NCBI GenBank assembly: GCA_004558805.1
Contig: SFDE01000011.1
Span: forward strand, 1 to 64,000
Direction of reading: 5' to 3'
DNA length: 64,000 nt
Source: Faecalibacterium prausnitzii
GTDB taxonomy: Bacteria; Bacillota; Clostridia; Oscillospirales; Ruminococcaceae
The position numbers were made by a program, and so were the translations under genes. The notes under the pieces were generated by a model, which was not told the DNA's origin, ran no database searches, and was given only the letters and a program-made list of their open reading frames with translations. Positions 8,914-17,104 of the stretch are shown here, in pieces; the stretch's first letter is position 1; each line of letters opens with the position of its first letter.

Positions 8914-9507
8914 TCACAGGGTCTGCTTTGCTTCCTGCTTCATCTTGCGGCTGCCCAGATGCACCAGAGGCAGCTTGCCCTCCTTGCAGATGGGGCACTC
9001 TTCCGGTGCGTAGTTGGGCAGGTCCAGCTTGAGAGCGCTTGCCACGATGGGAATGGGAGACGGAGCCTCGGGCTTGGTGCGGTCCACCACGCAGGTGATG
9101 CCCAGGCAGATGCCGCCGTTCTCCTCAATGACCCGCTTGGTCTCCAGAGAGGAGATGCCGGTGGTCACCACGTCCTCAGCGATGAGGCACTTCTCACCGG
9201 GGTTGATGGCAAAGCGCTTCAGGGTCATCACATTGTCCACCCGCTCGGTAAAGATGGCACGCTTGCCGGTCTGCCGTGCCAGCTCGTAGGCGTAGACGAT
9301 GCCGCCCATGGCAGGTCCCACGATGACGTCCACGTCCATCTCACGGATCTTGTCGGCAACCGCCTTCATGACCTCGGCGCAGCGGTCCGGATACTGCTGC
9401 AGGTATGCCATCTGGCAGTATGCGCTGGAATGACGACCGGAGGACAGCAGGAAGTGACCTTCCAGAAATGCGTCACAGCTCTTCAGAATTTCAAGTGCTT
9501 CACTCAT
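8914..9507 (-). CDS. pyrE: orotate phosphoribosyltransferase
   Basis: This 197-residue PyrE of the type I PRTase fold contains the PRPP-binding signature CLIAEDVVTTGIS near residues 110-122 and VIVGPAMGGIVYAYELAR near 60. It converts orotate and PRPP to OMP. The C-terminus carries CPICKEGKLP, a short Cys pair common in Clostridial PyrE. It is the first gene after a 139-bp gap in the operon that contains an internal promoter with a palindrome over the -10 box. The start at 9507 follows an AGAGAGGGAG ribosome site. Confidence 0.95.
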   Translation of the reverse strand: MSEALEILKSCDAFLEGHFLLSSGRHSSAYCQMAYLQQYPDRCAEVMKAVADKIREMDVDVIVGPAMGGIVYAYELARQTGKRAIFTERVDNVMTLKRFAINPGEKCLIAEDVVTTGISSLETKRVIEENGGICLGITCVVDRTKPEAPSPIPIVASALKLDLPNYAPEECPICKEGKLPLVHLGSRKMKQEAKQTL

Positions 9508-9548
9508 TGTACTTCTCCCTCTCTTTTAAAACGGTGTATGTTCTTTTT

Positions 9549-9617
9549 GGTGGTATTGTACCACCCTTTTGACAGATTTGCAAATTTATGCGTTAATTTT
9601 ATTTTTATGCGCATAAA
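9549..9617 (-). promoter_or_regulatory. internal promoter and operator-like palindromes before pyrE
   Basis: On the minus strand TTGCAA (9578-9583) and TACAAT (9555-9560) are 17 bases apart. The -10 box lies inside a perfect palindrome GGTGGTA-TTG-TACCACC (9549-9565). Just upstream is a second perfect palindrome TTTATGCGCATAAA (9604-9617), whose half TTTATGCG recurs at 9585-9592. This gives pyrE-carA-carB their own control point. Confidence 0.65.
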
Positions 9618-9646
9618 CGCGGTTTGTATTGGTATATAGTCCAGAT

Positions 9647-10573
9647 TTATTCAGCGTTCCGGGCGCAGCCACGGATCTCGTCCAGAGTCTTTACGCCGTG
9701 GGCATCCATCCATGCTTCCATCTCCTGTGCCACAGTCTCCATGGCACGGGGGTTGGCAAAGTTTGCGGCACCCACCTGTACGGCGGTGGCACCTGCCATG
9801 ATGAACTCCAGTGCGTCCCGTCCGGTGGCAATGCCGCCCAGACCCACCACAGGGATGTTCACTGCACCCACTGCCTGCCAGACCATCCGCAGGGCGATGG
9901 GGCGCACCGCCGGACCGGAAAGACCGGCAAAGATGTTGTTGAACACCGGGCGGCGCTTTTCCAAATCAATGGCACATGCCTGAAAGGTATTGGTCAGGCT
10001 GATGGCGTCGGCACCGGCAGTTTCCACCGCCTTGCACATCTCGGGGATGTTCTCTGCCTGAGGGCTCAGCTTGACCATCAGGGGCTTTTTGCAGGCGGCA
10101 CGCACCATCCGCACCACCTCGCCGGCTGCATCCGCCTTGACGCCGTATGCCATGCCGCCCACCTTGACGTTGGGGCAGGAGATGTTCAGCTCCACGATGT
10201 CCACTGCGCTGTCGCTGAGCATCGCTGCGCCTTCCACATACTCTTCCTCGCTGTGACCGCCCAGATTTGCGATGGTCACGGTGCCGTACTTCTGCTTCAG
10301 CTCCAGCATCTCGTTCAGCTCCACGTCAATGAAGTGCTGCACGCCGGGGTTCTGCAGACCGATGCTGTTGATAAGTCCCGAGGGGGTCTCCCACAGACGC
10401 TCGCCCTTGTTGCCGTACTGTCCGTGGAGGGTAAGACCCTTGCCGGAGATTCCGCCGATGCGGGAAAAATCTGCCAGCTCCTCGTACTCCACACCATAGC
10501 CCACAGTGCCGGATGCGCCGATGACCGGGCTGTTCATGGTAAAGCCCAGCAGGTTGGTTTTGAGATCTGCCAT
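9647..10573 (-). CDS. pyrD: dihydroorotate dehydrogenase B catalytic subunit
   Basis: This class 1B dihydroorotate dehydrogenase of 308 residues is an FMN TIM barrel. It contains ISGKGLTLHG near residue 38, NISCPNVKVGG near 129 (with the catalytic Cys), and the FMN phosphate region VGLGGIATGRDALEF near 242. It oxidises dihydroorotate to orotate and passes electrons to PyrK. The start ATG overlaps the pyrK stop by one base (TGATG), matching the obligate PyrD-PyrK complex. Type 1B uses NAD via PyrK rather than quinone or fumarate, which fits a strict anaerobe. Confidence 0.96.
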   Translation of the reverse strand: MADLKTNLLGFTMNSPVIGASGTVGYGVEYEELADFSRIGGISGKGLTLHGQYGNKGERLWETPSGLINSIGLQNPGVQHFIDVELNEMLELKQKYGTVTIANLGGHSEEEYVEGAAMLSDSAVDIVELNISCPNVKVGGMAYGVKADAAGEVVRMVRAACKKPLMVKLSPQAENIPEMCKAVETAGADAISLTNTFQACAIDLEKRRPVFNNIFAGLSGPAVRPIALRMVWQAVGAVNIPVVGLGGIATGRDALEFIMAGATAVQVGAANFANPRAMETVAQEMEAWMDAHGVKTLDEIRGCARNAE

Positions 10574-11346
10574 CAGAAGAACACCTCCGTTGCATCAAAG
10601 ACCGGACCATTCTTGCACACGCTCTTGCCCTCGCCGCCCTTGGTCTCGCAGGTGCATCCCAGGCAGGCGCCGATGCCGCACGCCATCTTCTTTTCCATGC
10701 TCACAAAGCAGGGAGTGCCCTTTTCGGCACAGAGACGAGCAGCGTTCTTCATCATCACCGTGGGACCGCACACCAGCACCACATCGTAGTCCGCCGGGTC
10801 ATACAGCTGGGTGACAAAGCCGTGGAAGCCCACAGCGCCGGTGTCGGTGGACACCTTGACGAGGTTTGCGATGGAGCGGTATTCCTCCATGCAGTAGGGG
10901 GTATCCCGGAAGCCGAAGAACACATCCGGCTTCACGCCGCCGGCGGCAAGCTCCCGTGTGAGCTGAAACATGGGGGCGGTGCCGATGCCGCCGCCCACCA
11001 CAGCGATCTTTTTGTATTTGCTCAGGATCTCCGGCACATCAAAGCCGTTGCCCATGGGACCGGTGAGCTGAAAGGTGTCCTTCATCTTCAGCTGGGCGAT
11101 CTTTTCGGTGCCCTCGCCCACCACCTGATACAGAAACTCGATGGTGCCGCTCTCCGGGTTCCAGCGGTGCACGCTGATGGGGCGGGACAGGAAGGGTGCC
11201 TCGTCAGCACCCCACGCCCGCAGGGTAAAGAACTGACCTGCATGGGGGGCGTGGTCGTGGTCCCGCCACACGGCGGTCAGCAGACGGATGTCCGGGGCAA
11301 TGACCTCATTGCGCAGGACGGTGGCTTCACAGCAGGCTGCACGCAT
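10573..11346 (-). CDS. pyrK: dihydroorotate dehydrogenase electron transfer subunit
   Basis: This 257-residue PyrK belongs to the ferredoxin-NADP reductase family. An FAD-binding barrel contains PFLSRPISVHRW near residue 50. The NAD domain has KIAVVGGGIGTAPMF near 105. The C-terminal [2Fe-2S] cluster motif is CGIGACLGCTC plus a later Cys in VCKNGPVF. It transfers electrons from PyrD to NAD. I start at the ATG at 11346, nine bases after AGGAGG; a TTG two codons earlier is too close to that site. The gene overlaps the pyrF end by 20 bases. Confidence 0.95.
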   Translation of the reverse strand: MRAACCEATVLRNEVIAPDIRLLTAVWRDHDHAPHAGQFFTLRAWGADEAPFLSRPISVHRWNPESGTIEFLYQVVGEGTEKIAQLKMKDTFQLTGPMGNGFDVPEILSKYKKIAVVGGGIGTAPMFQLTRELAAGGVKPDVFFGFRDTPYCMEEYRSIANLVKVSTDTGAVGFHGFVTQLYDPADYDVVLVCGPTVMMKNAARLCAEKGTPCFVSMEKKMACGIGACLGCTCETKGGEGKSVCKNGPVFDATEVFF

Positions 11347-12193
11347 GGGCAATAGCCTCCTTCATGTTCACACACTCGTTGTAGGCGGCTTCGTCAAAGG
11401 CGACACCAGGCTGCTTTTTGTATGCCAGCAGGATGCCGCGGCTGGAGTTGACCACGCCGCCGTTGCCCTTGGTGAGGTACTGGGCAATGTCCTCTGCCTT
11501 GCCGCCCTGTGCGCCGTAGCCAGGGATCAGGAAGAAGCTGTCCTTGTACTTGGCGCGGATCTCGGTCGCCTCCTCGATGTGGGTACCACCGATGACCAGA
11601 CCGATGGAGGAATATCCATGCTCGCCCATGTAGTCCTTGCCCAGCGCATTCAGCTTATCGCCCACCAGATCGTACACGTGGCGACCATCGGCAAGCTTCT
11701 CGTACTCAAAGTCCTTGGCACCGCCGTTGGAGGTGCGGCAGAGCACGAACATGCCCTTGCCCTGCTTTTCGGCGTAGGGCAGGTAGGGGCTGATGGAGTC
11801 CAGACCCATGTAGGGAGCAAGGGTAACAAAGTCGGACTCAAAGTCACCAGTAAAGTGACCCATAGCGTACATCTCGGCGGTCTTGGCAATGTCGCCCCGC
11901 TTGATATCAGCGATCACCGGCACACCTGCTTCCCGCACAGCCTTCAGGGTGTCGGCGTATGCCTTCATTCCCTCCATGCCCAGAGACTCGTAGTAGGCGA
12001 TCTGCACCTTGTAGCAGCCCGCCACAGCCTTGGTGGCATCAATGAGCTTTTTATTGAAACGGACGATATTCTCGCCCTTGGTCAGGGTGCTGTCCACAAA
12101 ATCGGCGGGCAGGTAGCTGAAATCAGTATCCAGACCCACGCACACCGGGCCCCGTGCCTCTACTGCTTCGTACAGTTTGTCCATGTTCGTCAT
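11327..12193 (-). CDS. pyrF: orotidine 5'-phosphate decarboxylase, type 2
   Basis: This 288-residue OMP decarboxylase of the longer subfamily begins TNMDKLYEAVEARGPVCVGLDT. It contains the catalytic lysine motif VIADIKRGDIAKTA near residue 90 and the phosphate-binding region LVIGGTHIEEA near 206. It makes UMP, the end product that represses the pathway. The start at 12193 has AGGAGG eight bases upstream. It follows pyrC by 80 bases and overlaps pyrK, so the middle of the operon is tightly coupled. Confidence 0.95.
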   Translation of the reverse strand: MTNMDKLYEAVEARGPVCVGLDTDFSYLPADFVDSTLTKGENIVRFNKKLIDATKAVAGCYKVQIAYYESLGMEGMKAYADTLKAVREAGVPVIADIKRGDIAKTAEMYAMGHFTGDFESDFVTLAPYMGLDSISPYLPYAEKQGKGMFVLCRTSNGGAKDFEYEKLADGRHVYDLVGDKLNALGKDYMGEHGYSSIGLVIGGTHIEEATEIRAKYKDSFFLIPGYGAQGGKAEDIAQYLTKGNGGVVNSSRGILLAYKKQPGVAFDEAAYNECVNMKEAIAHACSLL

Positions 12194-12273
12194 TTGGGTG
12201 TCCTCCTGTATAAGTCGTATTTATAGAAAATAAATTGTAGCTATGTTATAGGTGAGCCCGCTGCCCATGAGCA

Positions 12274-13464
12274 TCACACCTCTGCCTGATAGGTCAGCTC
12301 ACCGCCCTTGATGGTGGCGCAGATCTTGCCGTAAAGCTGTGCGCCCTCAAAGGGGGTGTTGTGGGACTTGGAGTGGAGCTTTTCCTTGTCCACGGTGTAG
12401 GGAGTATCCAGATCCACCAGCACAAAGTCGGCATCGTAGCCCGGCTCCAGCTGACCCTTCGCCAGCCCCAGGATCTCCGCCGGGCGGGTGCTCATCAGGT
12501 GCACCAGCATCTCCAGCGGCAGTCCCTCCTGCTTGCAGAGCTTGGTGTAGCAGACCCCAAAGGCGGTCTCGCTGCCCACCATGCCCGCCATGCCTTTCAG
12601 TTTGTCTTCCTCAGAGTGGGGGGCGTGGTCGGTGGCAATCGCATCCACGATACCGGTGCGGATGCCCTCCACCAGCGCTGCCACATCGTCGGCGGTGCGG
12701 ATGGGGGGATTCACCCGGTAGTCGCAGGTGTCGTTGGTGAACCACAGGTGGTGGGGGGTCACCTCGCAGGTGACGGGAGCGCCCCGGAGCTTTGCCATCT
12801 GGATGGCATCCAGCGCACCCCGGGTGGACACATGGCACATGTGCAGCTTTGTCTGGTAGTACTCGCTGAGCCAACAGTTGCGCACTGTCTCGATGTCCTC
12901 GGCAAGACGGTAATCCCAGGGGCTGATCTCCATATCCTCGGCGTGGCTCATGACGGTGATATCCTTCTGGGTGCAGATGGCAAAGGCACGTGCCATGGTG
13001 GCATTGTCCTGCACGCCGTGTCCGTCCTCGGTGATGAACTTCACGCTTGCAGACAGGGTCTTCAGGTGGTCGATACTGACCCCGTCAAAGTTCTCGGTGA
13101 TAGAAACGGTCTGGTTCACATCACACAGACCCACCTGAGCAGCCTTCTGTTCCACCATCATCGCCTGTGCCGCAGAGGAGCACACGGGCTTTGTGTTGGG
13201 CATCAGGTTGACAAAGGTGTAGCCTCCCGCCGCAGCCGCCCGGCTGCCGGTCTCGATGTCCTCTTTGTACTCAAAGCCCGGGGTGCGCCAGTGGCAGTGC
13301 AAGTCCACAAAGGCAGGCAGAACGGTAAGTCCGCCTGCATCCACCACCGCCTCGCCCTCAGCGGCAAGGGGGGCAAGGTCCTGCCCTACGGCAGCGATCC
13401 TGCCATCCTTTACGTAGATATCCAGCGGTCGTCCTTCGGTGTTCACAGCGTTTACCAGCAGCAT
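12274..13464 (-). CDS. pyrC: dihydroorotase
   Basis: This 396-residue amidohydrolase-type dihydroorotase carries the zinc motif DLHCHWRTPGFEYKED near residue 58, the bridging-residue region near 145, His motifs around SHAED and CHVSTRGA, and the catalytic Asp in DAIATDHAPHSEEDK near 298. It cyclises carbamoyl aspartate to dihydroorotate. The start is at 13464, six bases after an AGGAGG. An upstream in-frame extension would run through the attenuator and is rejected. It is the first structural gene of the operon. No pyrB or pyrR is visible in the window, so aspartate transcarbamoylase must be encoded elsewhere. Confidence 0.95.
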   Translation of the reverse strand: MLLVNAVNTEGRPLDIYVKDGRIAAVGQDLAPLAAEGEAVVDAGGLTVLPAFVDLHCHWRTPGFEYKEDIETGSRAAAAGGYTFVNLMPNTKPVCSSAAQAMMVEQKAAQVGLCDVNQTVSITENFDGVSIDHLKTLSASVKFITEDGHGVQDNATMARAFAICTQKDITVMSHAEDMEISPWDYRLAEDIETVRNCWLSEYYQTKLHMCHVSTRGALDAIQMAKLRGAPVTCEVTPHHLWFTNDTCDYRVNPPIRTADDVAALVEGIRTGIVDAIATDHAPHSEEDKLKGMAGMVGSETAFGVCYTKLCKQEGLPLEMLVHLMSTRPAEILGLAKGQLEPGYDADFVLVDLDTPYTVDKEKLHSKSHNTPFEGAQLYGKICATIKGGELTYQAEV

Positions 13465-13639
13465 GGCAGTCCTCCTGTATCGGTATCGTCCTGAGCGTAC
13501 ACGCCCGCAAACGGGCAAAAAAAAAAACTTTTCCCCGCAAAGGGAAAAGCTCATTCCGCAAAAAAGGAAACAACGAAGCCACGGCAAAACCGGACGCGAA
13601 CTGCTTGTTCAGTTTGGTGCGCATCACATTATTCTGCAT
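13358..13639 (-). CDS. pyr leader peptide reading frame
   Basis: A reading frame begins at ATG 13639, eight bases after GGAG and about 30 bases after the pyr promoter. It starts MQNNVMRTKLNKQFASG, then becomes Leu/Phe-rich (SLFPFLRNELFPLRGK, VFFFARLR). It reads straight through the terminator hairpin and its U-run and overlaps the pyrC start by 107 bases in another frame before stopping at 13358. The 93-residue product has no recognisable domain. Its position, U-rich codons before the terminator and passage through the hairpin match the logic of the enterobacterial pyrBI leader peptide, so its translation rather than its product is probably what matters. Inference from architecture only. Confidence 0.6.
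   Translation of the reverse strand: MQNNVMRTKLNKQFASGFAVASLFPFLRNELFPLRGKVFFFARLRACTLRTIPIQEDCHAAGKRCEHRRTTAGYLRKGWQDRCRRAGPCPPCR
13503..13549 (-). terminator. pyr operon attenuator
   Basis: On the minus strand an 8-bp stem (13542-13549 with 13528-13535, 6-base loop) is followed by 11 consecutive T (13517-13527), a textbook intrinsic terminator. It lies inside the leader reading frame, about 53 bases before pyrC. A second small hairpin (13503-13516) follows the U-run. A U-rich tract (TTGTTTCCTTTTTT, about 13562-13575) precedes the hairpin, where UTP-limited polymerase would pause. Confidence 0.8.
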
Positions 13640-13676
13640 GGTGCCTTCTCCTTTTAGATTTGCATTCTTTCCTGGT

Positions 13677-13706
13677 ATTTTATCATAGAAACGCAAAATG
13701 TGTCAA
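13677..13706 (-). promoter_or_regulatory. pyr operon promoter
   Basis: On the minus strand TTGACA (13701-13706) and TAAAAT (13677-13682) are separated by 18 bases, with an extended TG one base before the -10. It drives the leader peptide, the attenuator and pyrC-F-K-D-E-carA-carB. Confidence 0.8.
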
Positions 13707-13925
13707 TGCTTCCGGAGCCATTTTGTTGCAAAAAGGTTTGGTGCTCCATCCTTATATTTTTGGCTACTCTACCCAAAAGCCGGTGCAGAGATAAAATACT
13801 GCCAGTTTGTTCCATCAATCCCTAGTAAAGTACTGTACATTGTGCCCAGGCTGTGCTATTATAATGTTATTGTAAGAGGGTGCCTGCCCCACAGGCAGGC
13901 AGTTCAGGAAAGAGAGGGTATTCCC

Positions 13926-14597
13926 ATGGGTTTATTGGAGGACGCACGGAACATCCAGCGCAAGGACCCTGCTGCACGCAGTGTGCTGGAAGTGATACTG
14001 CTGTATCCGGGTTTTCACATTCTGGTGTATCACCGCATTGCGCACTGGCTGTACCAGCGCAAGCACTTTTTTCTGGCACGGTGGGTCAGCCAGCACGGAC
14101 GCCGCCGCACCGGCATCGAGATCCATCCCGGTGCCACCATTGGCAGATGCCTGTTCATCGACCACGGCATGGGCATCGTGTTTGGCGAGACCTGCGAGAT
14201 CGGGGATAACTGCACCATCTACCACGGGGTGACTCTGGGCGGCACCGGCAAGGACACCGGCAAACGCCACCCCACTCTGGGCAACAACGTGCTCATCGGC
14301 GCAGGCACCAAGGTGCTGGGTCCGGTGTTCATCGGGGACAACTCCCGCATCGGCGCAGGCAGCGTGGTGCTGCGGAACCTGCCCGCCAACTGCACCGCCG
14401 TAGGCGTGCCTGCAGAGGTGGTGCGGATCAACAACAAGGCGGTGAACCCCGCCGACGATCTGGACCAGCAGGATCTGCCGGACATCGTAGCCCAGCGCCT
14501 CACCGATCTGGACCGTCGGATCAGCGCACTGGAAAATCACCGGCAGGGCGATGTGCCGCCCTCCGCTTCGGAGATCGCCGCACGGCACAAAAAGTAA
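13926..14597 (+). CDS. cysE: serine O-acetyltransferase
   Basis: This 223-residue CysE begins MGLLEDARNIQRKDPAARS, followed by a left-handed beta-helix of hexapeptide repeats. The helix contains the signature HHP-equivalent IHPGATIG, the catalytic FIDHGMGIVFGETCEIG and the acetyl-CoA region GTGKDTGKRHPTLGNN. It makes O-acetylserine, the precursor of cysteine. The C-terminal 50 residues are a charged tail. The open frame extends back to 13698, but the first ATG with a usable ribosome site is 13926. A small dyad AGTA-AAG-TACT about 100 bases upstream could be an Rrf2-type site but is weak. It is the only plus-strand gene in this area. Confidence 0.93.
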   Translation: MGLLEDARNIQRKDPAARSVLEVILLYPGFHILVYHRIAHWLYQRKHFFLARWVSQHGRRRTGIEIHPGATIGRCLFIDHGMGIVFGETCEIGDNCTIYHGVTLGGTGKDTGKRHPTLGNNVLIGAGTKVLGPVFIGDNSRIGAGSVVLRNLPANCTAVGVPAEVVRINNKAVNPADDLDQQDLPDIVAQRLTDLDRRISALENHRQGDVPPSASEIAARHKK

Positions 14598-14608
14598 CCG
14601 GGAATGCA

Positions 14609-14645
14609 AAAAGGGAGACATCTCACACCGAGATGTCTCCCTTTT
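14609..14645. terminator. bidirectional terminator between cysE and the DUF3842 gene
   Basis: A perfect 16-bp stem (14609-14624 with 14630-14645) with a 5-base loop and A/T runs on both sides lies between two convergent genes and can serve both. Confidence 0.9.
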
Positions 14646-14652
14646 ATTTTAT

Positions 14653-15072
14653 TCAGCAGGCGGTACCGGCGCAGAGTTCTTTTACCTTCTGCACCGCCGC
14701 TGCCACCAGCTGGCTCACCGGCTGTTCCGGCACCCCCACGATATAGTTATCGCAGTGGTTCACCGGGATCAGCACCCGCTTTGCACCGCTCTGGCAGACT
14801 GCCGCTGCCATGGCAGGAGTGATCTCCCCCAGCAGGGCATCTGCAATGACGATGCCCAAGGGTCCCACGATGATATCCGCATGGCGGCAGTTCACCACCA
14901 CCGCATTCTCCCCGGTGGCGGTGCGCTGGGCACCTGCCTTCAGCATGGCATTTGCCGCCAGACTGTTGGTGCCCACGGCGGTAAGCTGCGCCTCCGGGCA
15001 CTGGGTGCTGAGGGCAGCCACCAGTTGCCTGCCCAGTCCCCCGCCCTGTCCATCGATCACAAGGATCTTCAT
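14653..15072 (-). CDS. DUF3842 family protein
   Basis: This 139-residue protein starts MKILVIDGQGGGLGRQLV, a Rossmann-like glycine-rich loop, and has further conserved stretches VGTNSLAANAML and HADIIVGPLGIVIADALLGE. It matches the Clostridial DUF3842 family, whose function is unknown. The glycine loop suggests nucleotide or cofactor binding. It starts ten bases after the stop of the M20 peptidase gene, so the two are probably co-transcribed and end at the shared terminator. Confidence 0.8.
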   Translation of the reverse strand: MKILVIDGQGGGLGRQLVAALSTQCPEAQLTAVGTNSLAANAMLKAGAQRTATGENAVVVNCRHADIIVGPLGIVIADALLGEITPAMAAAVCQSGAKRVLIPVNHCDNYIVGVPEQPVSQLVAAAVQKVKELCAGTAC

Positions 15073-15082
15073 AGGCGTTTCC

Positions 15083-16471
15083 TCAGAAGTCGATCTCTTC
15101 CAGACGCAGCAGCGCCAGAATGTAGATCTTTACCGCCTCCAGCAGCTTATTCAGGGGCGCTGCCTCGTTGGCACCGTGCATGGGACCACCAAACTCCGGC
15201 AGGGGCAGGTCTGCGTGCTCGGGACCAAAGCTCACAGCATAGGGGAAGTGACGGGCGTAGGTACCGCCGCCCATGGTAAAGGGCGTAGCATTCTCCCCGG
15301 TGACCTCGTTGTAGGTGCTGATACACGCCTGAATGGCGGGGCTGTCTGCCTCGATGTAGAAAGGCTCTGCTGCCTCTGCATCCTCCAGCTTTGCCCCCTC
15401 GCCCAGAGCGGCGGTGATCTGTGCGGTCAGCTTTTCGCCGTCGGTGCAGGTAGGGAAGCGGCTGTCGATGGTCTGCACCAGTCTGCCGTTTTCCATATAG
15501 ATGCGACCGCCGATGATGGTCAGCGGACCAAAGGGACCATCGGCGCAGGCAATGCCCAGACCCTCGCCTGCGGTGGAAAGGTGAAGCTTATGCAGTGCTT
15601 CCAGATAGGCACGCTCTGCCTCGTTGCACAGGTCGTTGTCCAGCAGGTAATCCACCACCAGACCAATGGCATTGCGGGTACCCTCGGGCATGGCGGCGTG
15701 ACCGGACTTGCCCCAGCCCCGGATCCGCACGCAGTCCTTTTCCGGTTCCAGCGTGATGTTGGGGGCGTTCTTCAGCTTGGTGATATCGGTCTTTACCAGA
15801 GCGCTGGCACGGTCGGGTACAGCGTTGTTTGCCACGCCGCCCTCCATCTCCAGAATGACGCCGCCGCACACCGGGCTGACGATCTTGCCGCCAAAGTGAC
15901 CCTTTTCACCGTTGCACACCGGGAACTCGGCGTCCGGGGTAAAGCAGAACACCGGGGCGGGGTAGTTCTTCAGGTAGTACTCCACATCCTCCATGCGGGT
16001 CTCTTCGTTGTCGCCCACCAGTGCACGGATGGGGTAACGCAGCTCATAGCCCTGCTCCTTGAGGAATTTCAGAGCATACAGGGTGACGATCATAGGACCC
16101 TTATCATCGGACACGCCGCGACCCAGCAGCCAGCCGTCCTGAATGCGCATGGTAAAGGGGTCGGCAGTCCAGCCGTTGCCCACCGGCACCACGTCCACGT
16201 GGCAGATGGTGGCAAGGTACTTTTCCGGGTCTGCGCCGGCAAGTTCTGCGTAGCCTATATAGTTCTCACAGTTGCGGGTAGCAAGACCCATGCCGGCAGC
16301 GATCTCCAGCGTCTTATCCAGTGCCGCCCGGGGACCCACGCCAAAGGGTGCACCCTCTGCCGGCTCACCCTCCACGCTGTCGATCGCCACCAGAGCTGCA
16401 AGGTCCTTCAGGAGCTGCTCTTTATTCTCTGCGATATATCCATCGATCTTCTGATTCAGTGCCTGATCCAT
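15083..16471 (-). CDS. M20 family dipeptidase (PepV/Sapep type)
   Basis: This 462-residue metallopeptidase contains the metal ligand motif CHVDVVPVGNGW (His and Asp) near residue 90, GRGVSDDKGP near 118, the general base region GDNEETRMEDVEYYL near 153 with the EE pair, and a closing GGGTYAR and GPMHGANE metal His near 425-435. It most resembles Sapep/PepV dipeptidases, which remove N-terminal residues from dipeptides with zinc or manganese. Product release is cytosolic and supports amino-acid recycling. A helical lid domain fills the middle. The gene is followed at ten bases by the DUF3842 gene. Confidence 0.9.
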   Translation of the reverse strand: MDQALNQKIDGYIAENKEQLLKDLAALVAIDSVEGEPAEGAPFGVGPRAALDKTLEIAAGMGLATRNCENYIGYAELAGADPEKYLATICHVDVVPVGNGWTADPFTMRIQDGWLLGRGVSDDKGPMIVTLYALKFLKEQGYELRYPIRALVGDNEETRMEDVEYYLKNYPAPVFCFTPDAEFPVCNGEKGHFGGKIVSPVCGGVILEMEGGVANNAVPDRASALVKTDITKLKNAPNITLEPEKDCVRIRGWGKSGHAAMPEGTRNAIGLVVDYLLDNDLCNEAERAYLEALHKLHLSTAGEGLGIACADGPFGPLTIIGGRIYMENGRLVQTIDSRFPTCTDGEKLTAQITAALGEGAKLEDAEAAEPFYIEADSPAIQACISTYNEVTGENATPFTMGGGTYARHFPYAVSFGPEHADLPLPEFGGPMHGANEAAPLNKLLEAVKIYILALLRLEEIDF

Positions 16472-16599
16472 CTCTTAAACGTTCCTTTCTGTCGACAGCA
16501 CTGCGCTGCCGGTATAAAAACATATCGTTTTCCATTTTAACACAGTCGGTGCCGAAATGCTATTGTCATTTTCCACGACAAAACCGCCGGAACTTTGGC

Positions 16600-17085
16600 T
16601 CAGCCTGCGGCAAAGACCCCGCTCAGGGCACCCAGCAGCCCGGCACTTGCCAGACCCATGATGATACCTGCCAGCAGCACGCCGCCCATGCACGCCACCA
16701 GCACATCCTTGAATTTCATGTCCAGAATGGACCCGGCAAGGGTGCCGGTCCATGCTCCGGTCCCCGGCAGAGGGATGCCCACAAAAAGCAGCAGCGCCAG
16801 CACCAGACCCCGTCCCGCCTTTGCTTCCAATGCTCTTCCGCCTTTTTCGCCCTTGTTGATGCAGAAGCGGCAGACCGGTCCGATGAGAGGTTTGTGGTAG
16901 CCCCAGATCAAAAAACGGCGGGCAAAAAGGTAGATAAAGGGCACCGGGATCATGTTGCCCAGCACGCACAGGAAATAGACGGGCAGCGCCGGCAGACCCA
17001 GACCCAGACCCACGGGGATGGCTCCCCGCAGCTCTACGATGGGCACCATGGAGATAAAAAACACCAGCAGATAATTCTTGAGCAT
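16600..17085 (-). CDS. small multi-drug export protein (COG2426)
   Basis: This 161-residue membrane protein begins MLKNYLLVFFISMVPIVELRGAIPVG. The PxxELRGAIP motif is diagnostic of the COG2426 'putative small multidrug export' family. Four to five hydrophobic segments are visible, with a conserved FVGIPLPGTGAWTG loop near residue 105. The export role in the family name is weakly supported. The start at 17085 has AGGAGG ten bases upstream; an upstream in-frame stretch runs through the end of the exonuclease gene and is not coding here. It begins 19 bases after the exonuclease stop. Confidence 0.8.
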   Translation of the reverse strand: MLKNYLLVFFISMVPIVELRGAIPVGLGLGLPALPVYFLCVLGNMIPVPFIYLFARRFLIWGYHKPLIGPVCRFCINKGEKGGRALEAKAGRGLVLALLLFVGIPLPGTGAWTGTLAGSILDMKFKDVLVACMGGVLLAGIIMGLASAGLLGALSGVFAAG

Positions 17086-17104
17086 ATTTTTACAGCCTCC
17101 TGTC

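Noticed and set aside
13465..13587. Upstream in-frame extension of dihydroorotase
   Set aside because: It would translate the terminator and promoter leader; a strong ribosome site marks 13464 as the start.
13740..13925. Possible T-box or S-box leader before cysE
   Set aside because: No T-box sequence or SAM riboswitch core was found. Only a weak AGTA-AAG-TACT dyad is present.
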